A DNA stretch of 22,428 nucleotides from UBA5499 sp002426275 (GTDB lineage Bacteria > Bacillota > DTU084), in NCBI GenBank assembly GCA_937888735.1, contig CALASN010000185.1:1-22428 (forward strand), read 5' to 3'. The notes under the pieces are model-generated. The model did not search any database. It had not been told where the DNA came from and saw nothing but the letters and a program-made list of their open reading frames with translations. The translations under genes were made by a program, and so were the position numbers. Below are positions 14,923-22,428 of the stretch, piece after piece (the first letter of the stretch is position 1; every line of letters begins with the position of its first letter).

Positions 14923-15623
14923 CTCCCTCGGGCTTAAGGATAAGTGCGTCCAAGCCTGCGACAACAATTATTGAACATACTATACCCCAACCGGGACGAA
15001 GCCAGAAGACAAAAACGCTATTGATCAGTCCGGCTAACGCGACCAATAACAGAGTCTTCCGCGCATATTTAGCTCGCTGCACAATAAGCGCCCCGTATAA
15101 TGCGTAAATAGCCACCCTCATGCTCGCTTTTAGCATCTGCGGAAGATAGGCTCCTAAAAAATATCCCACAAACGTGAAAAAAAAAACTGAAATGGGCGAT
15201 GCTCTGAAGCGCCAAGATGTAGTTGGAATCGCTCTCGGTTTCATTCGCAATAACCGCGTAAGATTCGTCGGTCAAACCGCATGCTAACGCCGCAAGCGCT
15301 AATAGATTCTTCTTTTGCGCTTTGACGTTTAACCTGGCCGCTAAGGAAGCGCTCAACAGCAAATGGCGAATATTGATGAAAAAAGTCACAAAAATTATCT
15401 GGCAAATTCCAGTTCCACTTTGCAAAAGCCTCAAAGCGGTAAACTGACTTGCACCCGCGAAAACGAAAGCAGATAGCGTCATGCTGCTCCACAGGGGGAG
15501 CGCTTGAGCTCTGGATAAAATCCCAAATGTTAACGAAATCGGTATATAGCAAATTCCAATGGGCAGCCCTGCTTTTAGGCCGCGCACAATATTCAATTTA
15601 CTGCTTTTTAGATCTGACCTCAT
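14906..15623 (-). CDS. azlC: Branched-chain amino acid exporter AzlC, frameshifted at a T10 run
   Basis: The N-terminal part (15623 down to about 15187) reads RGLKAGLPIGICYIPISLTFG, ASQFTALRLL, FFINIRHLLLSASLA and LTDESYAVI, all AzlC hallmarks. It then enters a run of ten T on the reverse strand (15177-15186) and leaves frame. The C-terminal part continues in another frame as TFVGYFLGAYLPQ, then IYALYGALIV to DALILKPEGGEADN and TAG 14906-14908. Removing one T joins them into 238 residues, the normal AzlC length. This could be a homopolymer sequencing error, a phase-variable tract, a true mutation, or a site of transcriptional slippage. Start ATG 15621-15623 has AAGGAAG very close upstream. 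Overlap with azlD and proximity to dppA suggest an operon. Confidence 0.87.
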
Positions 15624-15802
15624 CTTCCTTACAACCTTTCTGAAGCATGTTTCGAACTGATATGTATCAAACAGCGCATGCAGCTTCAGCTGTCGCTCAA
15701 GCTCTACCTTTGTTAATGCTTGTTTCGGTTCCGCAGTTATAGTTACCTCTTTGCCGGGTGAAATTATGGGATAGCTTTGAAGCTTTCTTGACTAATGTAC
15801 GT

Positions 15803-16756
15803 TTACCCGCTGATCTTTGCTGATAGATCTTTCTTTTCTTCTCTTATGCTCGCAGGTCTTCTCCCGGCGATGATAATGCCTCCCACTACCAGGATAGCAC
15901 CGATTCCTTTAAGCAAGTCTAAACTTTCATGCAAGAAAATCCAAGCGACTATGATTGTGAAAACAGGCGTCAGGCACTGAATGATATTTAACAATGTCCA
16001 AGTGAGCAGCTCCATCCCTTTAAACCAGCCCAGAAAAGCCACAGCAGTGGGAAAAACAGCTAAGTAAAGTAGCCACAGCCAGGAAACAGACCAGTTAATG
16101 AAAGCTGCCGGCTGAAATTGTATGAGTAAAAGCAACTCCAAACCTCCGAAGAGCATAGCCCAAGTTGTGGTTGAGAAGCTGCCTAATTTTTTGACCACTT
16201 TTATTCCCAGAAAAGAATTGGCGATACAGCATAATGATGCTAAAAAAACCAGAAAATCTCCCCGGAGGCTCATGGTAAGAGAAAAGCCTTGCCAGGTAAG
16301 TATCCTTGTGACAAATATAGTTCCTAAAAGGCTGGTGCATAAACCAACGATCTTAAATGAAGTGAGCATCTCGCCCAAAAAGAAGCCAATGAGAATATTT
16401 AGCAATACCGGCATGACTTCCACAATGACCGCACTATTTATGGCAGTTGTCGTTTGCTGTCCATAAAATAAGAAAGTGCTCATCCCAGCCATGCCCAATA
16501 AGCCCAAGCCAGCCAAAGGCAAGATGTCACGTGGCTCCGGAAAAATATCTTTCCCATAAACGAAAAGTCCCCAGCACAGCAGCACTATTCCTCCGCCTAG
16601 GAACCGCACAGCAGACATAGTCATGGGATCAACCGCGTTTTTTAATAGGAGGTAGCGCGCTACCACAAAAGTAGTGCTCCAAAAAAAAGAGCTTACAAAT
16701 GTCCAAACAATCCCAAGCGGTTTATTCTCGCTATTGAACTGAAGTCTGCGCGGCAT
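15803..16756 (-). CDS. EamA/DMT-family transporter
   Basis: 317 residues from ATG 16754-16756, preceded by GAGAGGAGAG; the frame's earlier start overlaps that site. About ten hydrophobic helices are visible in two homologous EamA halves (about 12-140 and 155-295). Typical features are FVSSFFWSTTFVVARYLL near the start, AVRFLGGGIVLLCWG, and in the second half LEPVF-like QCLTPVFTIIVAWIFL with a following hairpin helix. The family moves amino acids, drugs or nucleotide sugars, mostly outward; substrate is not predictable. It lies 180 nt upstream of azlC on the same strand, so together with AzlCD it forms a small export-themed cluster. The 3' end is followed by no clear terminator. Confidence 0.88.
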   Translation of the reverse strand: MPRRLQFNSENKPLGIVWTFVSSFFWSTTFVVARYLLLKNAVDPMTMSAVRFLGGGIVLLCWGLFVYGKDIFPEPRDILPLAGLGLLGMAGMSTFLFYGQQTTTAINSAVIVEVMPVLLNILIGFFLGEMLTSFKIVGLCTSLLGTIFVTRILTWQGFSLTMSLRGDFLVFLASLCCIANSFLGIKVVKKLGSFSTTTWAMLFGGLELLLLIQFQPAAFINWSVSWLWLLYLAVFPTAVAFLGWFKGMELLTWTLLNIIQCLTPVFTIIVAWIFLHESLDLLKGIGAILVVGGIIIAGRRPASIREEKKDLSAKISG

Positions 16757-16795
16757 GCGAACTCTCCTCTCAAGCAACGGAAGTAAGCCACAAGG

Positions 16796-16838
16796 AAAAA
16801 ACGGGGCGAATCTTCAACAATTGCCTTAGATCCGCCCC
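16796..16838 (-). terminator. Intrinsic terminator of the outer-membrane barrel operon
   Basis: On the reverse strand GGGGCGGATCT pairs with AGATTCGCCCC (arms 16828-16838 and 16803-16813) with one mismatch. After one C, a run of six T (16796-16801) follows. It lies 31 nt past the TGA at 16869. It closes the three-gene barrel operon and insulates the EamA gene. Confidence 0.75.
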
Positions 16839-16868
16839 TTCTCCCAAAGGCCATCCGGATTTTGCGCC

Positions 16869-19178
16869 TCAAAAAATCATAGTTAAGCTTAAAGAGTAAT
16901 AGTTGGCGCTGGTTTCATCGCAAAAAATCGATTTGTCACCCCAATAAGCCCAAGGCCTTCCTTTAAGCTCGCGCATCGGATAAAAACGCGAATCCTGACA
17001 GGTATCAAAATCAAAGTAATTTCGCGTTTCTCTTGGCTTACGCCCATACTCAAACTTCAGGTAATGCTGTCCGATCTCCGTAAGAAACGTAAGATAATAA
17101 TTCGTTAAGGTCTTTCCTTCTCGATAACGTTGCGTTACCTCTAAATTCACCGTATTATCCGCATTGCCATACCAATAATATGACAGTCGGTAATTTGCCA
17201 AGCTGCTGATGCAATTGCTTGCGAAGCCTTCCTCCTTAGGCCCTGCTACCCCAATTTGAGTTAACGTTAATTCTAAACCATCGCCCACTGACGTCTTTTC
17301 TTCCAGATAACCAATTAATGCGGTTCCAGACGACAAACTGGCAAAGTTGGTTTTCAAATTTACAAGCTCTCCAGCAGCTACAGCATCGACATATAAGCCT
17401 CCCAGCTGGATTGTACGGCGGAGCTCCAGATAATTCTCAAAGCTCAAATAGGAATAAGCATCTGCCAAAACGCTATCTCTAGTTGCTCTCAACAGATCAT
17501 AGTCATAGTTTCCTGCTCGATAGTCCACAGAGCTCTCAAAGCTAATATCATCGCTGAGGGTTCCTTTAAAAGTCAAATCACCCTTCCGTCCAATTCCCAG
17601 TCCTTTTGCGTCCTGATAACGCTTCACTATCCCAAAATTACCATCGAATTTCAATTCCGGGTAAAGATCCATGGTCCAGCCTAATTGCCCTTCTTGCCTG
17701 TAGTCAGGTCCGTGTAAATAGTCTCTTCCGGAAGCCGCAAGCTTCAGCGTGGTCTCGCCGGTATATGGAAGGGCGAAGTTGGCCTTAAATTGACGATAAT
17801 CGTCTCTAAGCTCATACCATGTATCCGGATCAAGGTAGACTCCCTCAGCTCCCAAATTCTTAACCCAGGAAAGATCAAGGCCGAATTGCGTTTGCTTGAG
17901 CGGCAACGGCAGGCCTAAACTTATTTCGCCAGTTTGCAGCCCGTGATAGATATCCAGATCGCTGACATAGACCTCTTGCTTTTCACGCCTACGCAAATGA
18001 AAATCTTCGTCTAACGTTGCCCGGACCGAAGTGGTATCTGGGCCCCAGACGAAAAAAGTATGCGTATACGCGTACCTCCGATCGCGAACGGCAATCCATT
18101 GAAAATCAGGGTCCACAAAATGATATTTACCTGTTACATTCGCCTTTCCCAGCTGAAGATCCTCTACGACAAACTTCAAGGCTTTACCGTTTTCTTCTCC
18201 TAAGGATTCCCAAGTCGGCACTAAGCCCAGCTCAGTTCTGGCGTCAACATATTGCCGCCATTGACCATGTGAATCTATCGCCGCCACTGTAAGGCGAGGA
18301 TTATTAAGCCAGGGAAGCTGTCCTACCAAATCTAAACCGTAGTTTTTCTTCTGAAACCCGATTCCGTGTCTTGGATAAGGAAGGTCTCCATCTTCTTCCA
18401 CTGCCCTTGGGTTGATATTAATTGCCTCCTTATGTCCCCACAGCAATCCTAAAGTCCAGCCGGCATTAAGCGGCTGCGTGGCGCGAAATATTCCATAAAC
18501 GGGCATCTCATCAAAATAGGGCATTGTTTCTTTAGTTACGCCAAGCGCTTTATAAACCTGATCCGGAATTGTTTCCCTTCGCGGTACATAGTTACAGCGA
18601 AGATCCTGCATATAGTATCCTGCGTACTCCAAGCCATGAGGTAATTTCCCGGTTATTTTTCCCGTGAGCACCGGGTTTTGACTGTTCGTAAGCTTCAACG
18701 CTCCAAAGGGATCGTCGGGACTGTAATATCCATAGGTTTTATTTCGATCCCACATGCCCCTTCTTGTAATGCTGGCAGTGAAATTATCATCACGAAAAGC
18801 GACGATATAATCGCCGCCGGGATTAGTGAGCGATGTTTGTCCCTGATTCTGATTAAAAATCCGTCTGTTGAAAGAAACTGAAAAATAGGTATAAAGGGAC
18901 TCATCTAAGCTGCCCGCTTTCAGATCTACGCCCAATCTCGCCCCACCCCAACCGGTCATGGGATAATTGCGATCTAAGGGCCGTCCGCCCTCGAAATAAC
19001 CGCCCCGCCAATAGTCCCAACCTGTATCTTCACTATAGGGGTTAAAATGCTGCTGATCAAAGATCAAGCGTTGCTGAAGAAACCCTTCGACGATAAAATC
19101 TAAGGCTCCTACGCTTGGCGAGCCTAGACCACAGAACGCCAAAATTAGAAACGCTACCAGTTTGCTTTTAAATTGCAC
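16869..19178 (-). CDS. Large outer-membrane beta-barrel protein, paralogue 1
   Basis: 769 residues from GTG 19176-19178 (AGGGG about 10 nt upstream). Residues 1-25 form a signal peptide (KSKLVAFLILAFCGLG, cleavage likely after VGA). The rest alternates polar and hydrophobic residues with abundant aromatic belts, as in transmembrane beta strands, and ends YYSLSLTMIF with the C-terminal Phe of the BAM recognition signal. No TonB box, plug, POTRA or SLH domain was seen, so it is not a TonB receptor or OmpM. It shares blocks with the next gene: RAGNYDYDLL near 553, AGELVNLKTNF near 599, SSGTALIGYL near 614 and RPWAYWGDK near 739. I cannot name its family. Being large, it may be a 24- to 30-strand pore or an export component. 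Last gene of the operon. Confidence 0.82.
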   Translation of the reverse strand: MQFKSKLVAFLILAFCGLGSPSVGALDFIVEGFLQQRLIFDQQHFNPYSEDTGWDYWRGGYFEGGRPLDRNYPMTGWGGARLGVDLKAGSLDESLYTYFSVSFNRRIFNQNQGQTSLTNPGGDYIVAFRDDNFTASITRRGMWDRNKTYGYYSPDDPFGALKLTNSQNPVLTGKITGKLPHGLEYAGYYMQDLRCNYVPRRETIPDQVYKALGVTKETMPYFDEMPVYGIFRATQPLNAGWTLGLLWGHKEAININPRAVEEDGDLPYPRHGIGFQKKNYGLDLVGQLPWLNNPRLTVAAIDSHGQWRQYVDARTELGLVPTWESLGEENGKALKFVVEDLQLGKANVTGKYHFVDPDFQWIAVRDRRYAYTHTFFVWGPDTTSVRATLDEDFHLRRREKQEVYVSDLDIYHGLQTGEISLGLPLPLKQTQFGLDLSWVKNLGAEGVYLDPDTWYELRDDYRQFKANFALPYTGETTLKLAASGRDYLHGPDYRQEGQLGWTMDLYPELKFDGNFGIVKRYQDAKGLGIGRKGDLTFKGTLSDDISFESSVDYRAGNYDYDLLRATRDSVLADAYSYLSFENYLELRRTIQLGGLYVDAVAAGELVNLKTNFASLSSGTALIGYLEEKTSVGDGLELTLTQIGVAGPKEEGFASNCISSLANYRLSYYWYGNADNTVNLEVTQRYREGKTLTNYYLTFLTEIGQHYLKFEYGRKPRETRNYFDFDTCQDSRFYPMRELKGRPWAYWGDKSIFCDETSANYYSLSLTMIF

Positions 19179-19208
19179 TCTCGATCAACCCCTTTCTCGC
19201 CTCTCTTT

Positions 19209-21587
19209 TTAAAAGCTAAACCAGTAGGTTAACGCAAGATATGTATCCCACGTTTCTTCAGTTGAGCGCAATCTTTTGTTCCACAACGCGTAGAGATTTT
19301 TATCCTCCCATTCGCTCCACGGCCGCTCTCTTAATAGCTTATTGGCAGCATAACCAATTCCATACGCTCCGTCTAAGTTCAAAGACCCGGGAAGATTTGC
19401 GCCCTGGTAAGCAAAAGCCGGCAAAGTTCCTTGCCCATACCGAATGCTCAAATTGCCCGGCCCCACAACCATGGCAAATTCAGTGTAAAGATTGTCCTTC
19501 CTGCTTATCTCTTCGCCTTTGGCCGGCCGCAGCGTATAACCAAATTTGAATTCCATGTTCTTGTCTTCAACAGGTTTATAGCTCAACTCCTGATGGAACG
19601 TAGGCCTGAGGCATTCCGAAGGGAAATCATCGGAGTTTTCTGCGGGGCCCTGTACCACTACATATTGGACATTCCCCCGCACTCTCTCTGTAAGCGGCAC
19701 GTCCAGCCCCAGGTAACCAATTAAAGAAGTACCTGAGAGGACTCCGGAGAGATTTGATTTCTGATTTAGTATTTCTCCGGCCACCAACGCTTGCCCCCTC
19801 TTACCGGCGCTGGAAAATTCCTGCTTCCATGAAAGATAAGCATTTAATCTTAAATTTGAATAAGGATCAACCACTCGATCGCTATTGAACTCCAGCAAGT
19901 CATAATCATAATTGCCGGCGCGCCAATCCGCGTTAAAGCATAAGTCGGCCTTTCCTATTTTCCGCTCCAAAACCGTGTTGGCTCGCAACGCGCTGCCTTC
20001 GCCAAAATTATCGTCATCACGCAAACGCCACACCTTTTCAATGGTATTGGCAGCATTGAAAGAGGCTAGATGATAATGCTGCGTTACTGCGAGCCAGCGT
20101 TTATAATCTGTATCAGCAAGATACTTGCGATTTGCGCCGGTAAGCTTCCAATATCGATCTGGATTTTGAGAATATATGCTCGCTGAAAGCTCTTTGTAAT
20201 CCTTGGTAACCGCCGCTCCAGTTAGCTCATCCTGATAGCTGTCGGCTGCAGTGTCAAGGCCTGAGATCACGCTGCCCGACAAATACAAAGACATAGGCCA
20301 AACCCCGATCCTCCCATCCTGTACGGTTTCAATTTTAACAACGCGCTTGCCGAGGTATTCCACAACCGGGCTGCCCACTAAGCGCTCTCCCGATAAATCT
20401 CCCGAAGGATCAAAAATCGCGTGCGCATAGCGATCACAGGTTGGATCATCAATTGAGCGCGGAACTAACCTAGTGATTACGGGAAATTGGCTATGTGTAG
20501 CCGCTACGGCCTGAAAACCCTGCTCCACATACCAATTGCTGACGCGGATAAAACCCGTATCCTGTTTGTAATTAGCGCTCCAATAACTGGCGTCACCAGA
20601 TAGTCTTCCTTTAACTTCATAAGGGTGCCACCACCTATTAAAGTCGGGTTCCTTTTCCTTTATCTGCGATGGTCCATACTCTCTCCAAGCGACGCTGCTT
20701 TTCAGCAGCGCTCCTTTTATCTCTAAGTTATCTGAAGCCATTGCCCCCATGTCCACTACAATGTTATCCCTGACATATCCCCAGCCTTGCAAAATAACTG
20801 CCGCGGAACCTTCTTCCTCGACACCCTGCAGGCGAAAAGCAGGATTATCAACATATTTTTGCCCGTATATCAGCCCAACCTTAAATTCGTCTTTGATTTT
20901 CCCGTCTACGCGCAAAAAATTGTATTGGGCTGTCTCATCGGTAAAACCGCATTCACTTACTAGCTTGTTATTTGGTTTTGCATCAGTGCCGAAATTTAAG
21001 ACTTGATTGCCTACGGTGTCAACTCCTGTGGGAATTTGCTCCCACCGAGGCAATCCCTTCACCTTTTGATCAAACAAGACGTAGGCGACAGCATCTAGTT
21101 TCTCAGAGTAATCGACATCTAACTTCAGCGTCATTATCGGCTGATGCGAATTCGGGGAGCGCGCTATTCCCAATGGATCATTCAAATCAACAAAGCCAAA
21201 CTCAGCATCTCCAACCGGCCTGCTGCTTGCCCGATAAATGTAAGGAGCGCTCTCAAAACTGAAATAAAAGGGAATATTAAGATAATCGTCCGAAAGCAGA
21301 AGCAAAGGCCCCAGTGGCGAGACTATCGTCAAGGGTACAAAAGCATCTATCTGGTCATAGCTAAACTTCAGATCAAGACCTAAAGAAAAAACTTGCAGCG
21401 GATATAAACCAGGCAGGATTAAACCTTCTTCGCTGGGATCAAATTGCGGTTCATTGGAGCTCAAATTGAGAATATCGCTACTCAACTCGGCTTTCAGCGT
21501 CCCTCCCACCTCCAAACCCGCCAGACCAACGCCGGTAATTCCGAAGATTAAAAGGAGCATCAATGAAGCGCACATTATCTTTTTCAT
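19209..21587 (-). CDS. Large outer-membrane beta-barrel protein, paralogue 2
   Basis: 792 residues from ATG 21585-21587, with AGGAGG about 11 nt upstream. A signal peptide (MKKIMCASLMLLLIFGITGV, cleavage near GLA) leads into beta-barrel-like sequence ending YLALTYWFSF, with C-terminal Phe. The C-terminal third matches paralogue 1 at nearly the same residue numbers: RAGNYDYDLLEF (554), AGEILNQKSNL (599), LSGTSLIGYLG (615), RPWSEWEDKNLYALW (754). The N-terminal halves are much more diverged, both with loops rich in Asp, Pro and aromatic residues. Function unknown. It sits 30 nt upstream of paralogue 1 and 15 nt after the PorV-like gene, so the three are cotranscribed. The pair could form a heteromeric complex, or represent two surface-variable versions of one pore. 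Confidence 0.82.
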   Translation of the reverse strand: MKKIMCASLMLLLIFGITGVGLAGLEVGGTLKAELSSDILNLSSNEPQFDPSEEGLILPGLYPLQVFSLGLDLKFSYDQIDAFVPLTIVSPLGPLLLLSDDYLNIPFYFSFESAPYIYRASSRPVGDAEFGFVDLNDPLGIARSPNSHQPIMTLKLDVDYSEKLDAVAYVLFDQKVKGLPRWEQIPTGVDTVGNQVLNFGTDAKPNNKLVSECGFTDETAQYNFLRVDGKIKDEFKVGLIYGQKYVDNPAFRLQGVEEEGSAAVILQGWGYVRDNIVVDMGAMASDNLEIKGALLKSSVAWREYGPSQIKEKEPDFNRWWHPYEVKGRLSGDASYWSANYKQDTGFIRVSNWYVEQGFQAVAATHSQFPVITRLVPRSIDDPTCDRYAHAIFDPSGDLSGERLVGSPVVEYLGKRVVKIETVQDGRIGVWPMSLYLSGSVISGLDTAADSYQDELTGAAVTKDYKELSASIYSQNPDRYWKLTGANRKYLADTDYKRWLAVTQHYHLASFNAANTIEKVWRLRDDDNFGEGSALRANTVLERKIGKADLCFNADWRAGNYDYDLLEFNSDRVVDPYSNLRLNAYLSWKQEFSSAGKRGQALVAGEILNQKSNLSGVLSGTSLIGYLGLDVPLTERVRGNVQYVVVQGPAENSDDFPSECLRPTFHQELSYKPVEDKNMEFKFGYTLRPAKGEEISRKDNLYTEFAMVVGPGNLSIRYGQGTLPAFAYQGANLPGSLNLDGAYGIGYAANKLLRERPWSEWEDKNLYALWNKRLRSTEETWDTYLALTYWFSF

Positions 21588-21602
21588 CGTCTTTGTAACC
21601 TC

Positions 21603-22428
21603 CTAGAATTGATACCCTGTCGATAAATAATGTGTGGAACCTGCTTCATGGACCCGGTAAGCATAATCAAATTTCAGATGGCTCTTTGCCACTCCCAGAC
21701 CTACGGCCACAGAGCGGGTGTCATCAAACCCCAAACGAATTGCCAAGTTCGGTAAAAACTTGGCTTCCACGCCGCCATGATAACGAAGCGCATAATCTCC
21801 GAAAGCGTCTTGAGCCACTATGAGATCGGAAAAAACGGCTAGCTTTTCCACTTCTCCCAACCGCAACCCAAGCTTAAACTGCGACGGCGCCGTCTCCATG
21901 TCTCCGCTGAGCGCCAGACTATTGATCGACAACCCTAAGCCCCACTTTTTCGTGGACCATAAGCAGCCCAAATCAAGGCCTAAACATTTCCGTTTGCCAG
22001 ACAGCCCCGCATCTTCTAAAATGTCTATGCTTTTGAGATTTTGCCACAGATTAATCCCCACATTAAAATCTTTTTTTATTTCCCGGCCAATCCCGACACT
22101 ATATTGAGTTTCCCCAAAAAAGTTTTTAATCTCCTCACCGTGTCTTTTCTCTAAAAGAGCGGCTCCATCCTGACCGTAGTAGACGCCAAAGCCGAAAGCG
22201 CCGGTCTTCCAACTGAAGCTTAACCCTGTAAGTTCATAATCGGCAAACGCGAACTGATTGCTGCGGAAGAATTGGATGCCGGTATCGCTTTGCGCCAAGC
22301 CCGCAGGATTTTGCGTCATAGTCTCCCCCATGCCGGTTCCGGCAACTGCGGTTGTACTGCCGCCCAAAGCAACTATCCGCGGCGAGACAGGTAAAAGAAA
22401 TGCCGCTCCTCTTTGCGTCCCTATTGAC
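21603..22428 (-). CDS. PorV/PorQ-like outer-membrane beta-barrel protein (5' end beyond window)
   Basis: The frame is open from TAG 21603-21605 to the right edge (275 codons), so the start lies outside. A TTG inside the frame is not the true start, because family sequence continues upstream: GAAFLLPVSPRIVALGGSTT corresponds to the GARAxAMGGAxTA opening, and TQNPAGLA to the conserved WNPAGLA. The rest is short amphipathic strands with FGFGVYYGQD, FNVGINLWQNLKSI, LGLDLGCLWS and a final HYLSTGYQF with C-terminal Phe. The family (FadL-like 14-strand barrels) includes PorV, a shuttle of type IX secretion in Bacteroidota, and many PorV/PorQ relatives of unknown role in other diderms. No type IX genes are seen here, so the name is structural only. 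First visible gene of the barrel operon. Confidence 0.78.
   Translation of the reverse strand, partial: SIGTQRGAAFLLPVSPRIVALGGSTTAVAGTGMGETMTQNPAGLAQSDTGIQFFRSNQFAFADYELTGLSFSWKTGAFGFGVYYGQDGAALLEKRHGEEIKNFFGETQYSVGIGREIKKDFNVGINLWQNLKSIDILEDAGLSGKRKCLGLDLGCLWSTKKWGLGLSINSLALSGDMETAPSQFKLGLRLGEVEKLAVFSDLIVAQDAFGDYALRYHGGVEAKFLPNLAIRLGFDDTRSVAVGLGVAKSHLKFDYAYRVHEAGSTHYLSTGYQF

Noticed and set aside
15624..15794. Open frame of about 55 codons directly upstream of azlC and in frame with it
   Set aside because: No start codon with a ribosome-binding site, and the sequence does not resemble the AzlC N-terminus; more likely leader or remnant DNA.

Overview
The window looks like a piece of chromosome from a spore-forming Bacillota (Firmicutes) that also has an outer membrane. 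Two observations support this. A block at about 8.3-11.4 kb carries spoIID, a spoIIQ-like gene, spoIIID and mbl in a typical clostridial order. The last 5.6 kb holds three consecutive outer-membrane beta-barrel genes: one PorV/PorQ-like and two large paralogues with signal peptides and C-terminal Phe. An SLH-domain secreted protein is also present. Diderm spore formers such as Limnochordia/Hydrogenisporia-type lineages would fit. That assignment is inference; no rRNA or marker tree is possible here.

Layout. 1-1025 (-): N-terminal part of DNA polymerase I, running off the left edge. 1214-2380 (+): SLH protein. 2559-4811 (-): metE, cobalamin-independent methionine synthase. It is preceded by a consensus sigma-A promoter, a clear cobalamin riboswitch and an intrinsic terminator, but its frame is interrupted by an in-frame TAG at codon 609. 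5081-6094 (-): L,D-transpeptidase. 6171-7091 (-): cysK. 7109-8239 (-): iron-type alcohol dehydrogenase. 8277-11369 (-): the sporulation/shape cluster mbl, spoIIID, spoIIQ-like, spoIID. 11501-11749 (-): a small acidic hypothetical protein.

The right half appears, by eye, more AT-rich and more accessory. An enolase-superfamily enzyme (12083-13369, +) lies between two ~120-bp direct repeats, each containing the 3' end of a dppA-type D-aminopeptidase gene; the intact dppA (13704-14525, -) carries one copy and the other is an orphan remnant. Upstream of dppA are azlD and azlC (branched-chain amino acid exporter); azlC is frameshifted at a run of ten T. An EamA/DMT exporter follows. This set could work on dipeptides or D-amino-acid peptides and export the products. 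16869-22428 (-) is the outer-membrane barrel operon, ending in an intrinsic terminator.

Both interrupted genes (metE by TAG, azlC by a homopolymer shift) keep strongly conserved sequence beyond the interruption. They are therefore recent mutations, sequence errors, or genuine recoding. No tRNA, rRNA, CRISPR array, transposase or integrase was recognised.
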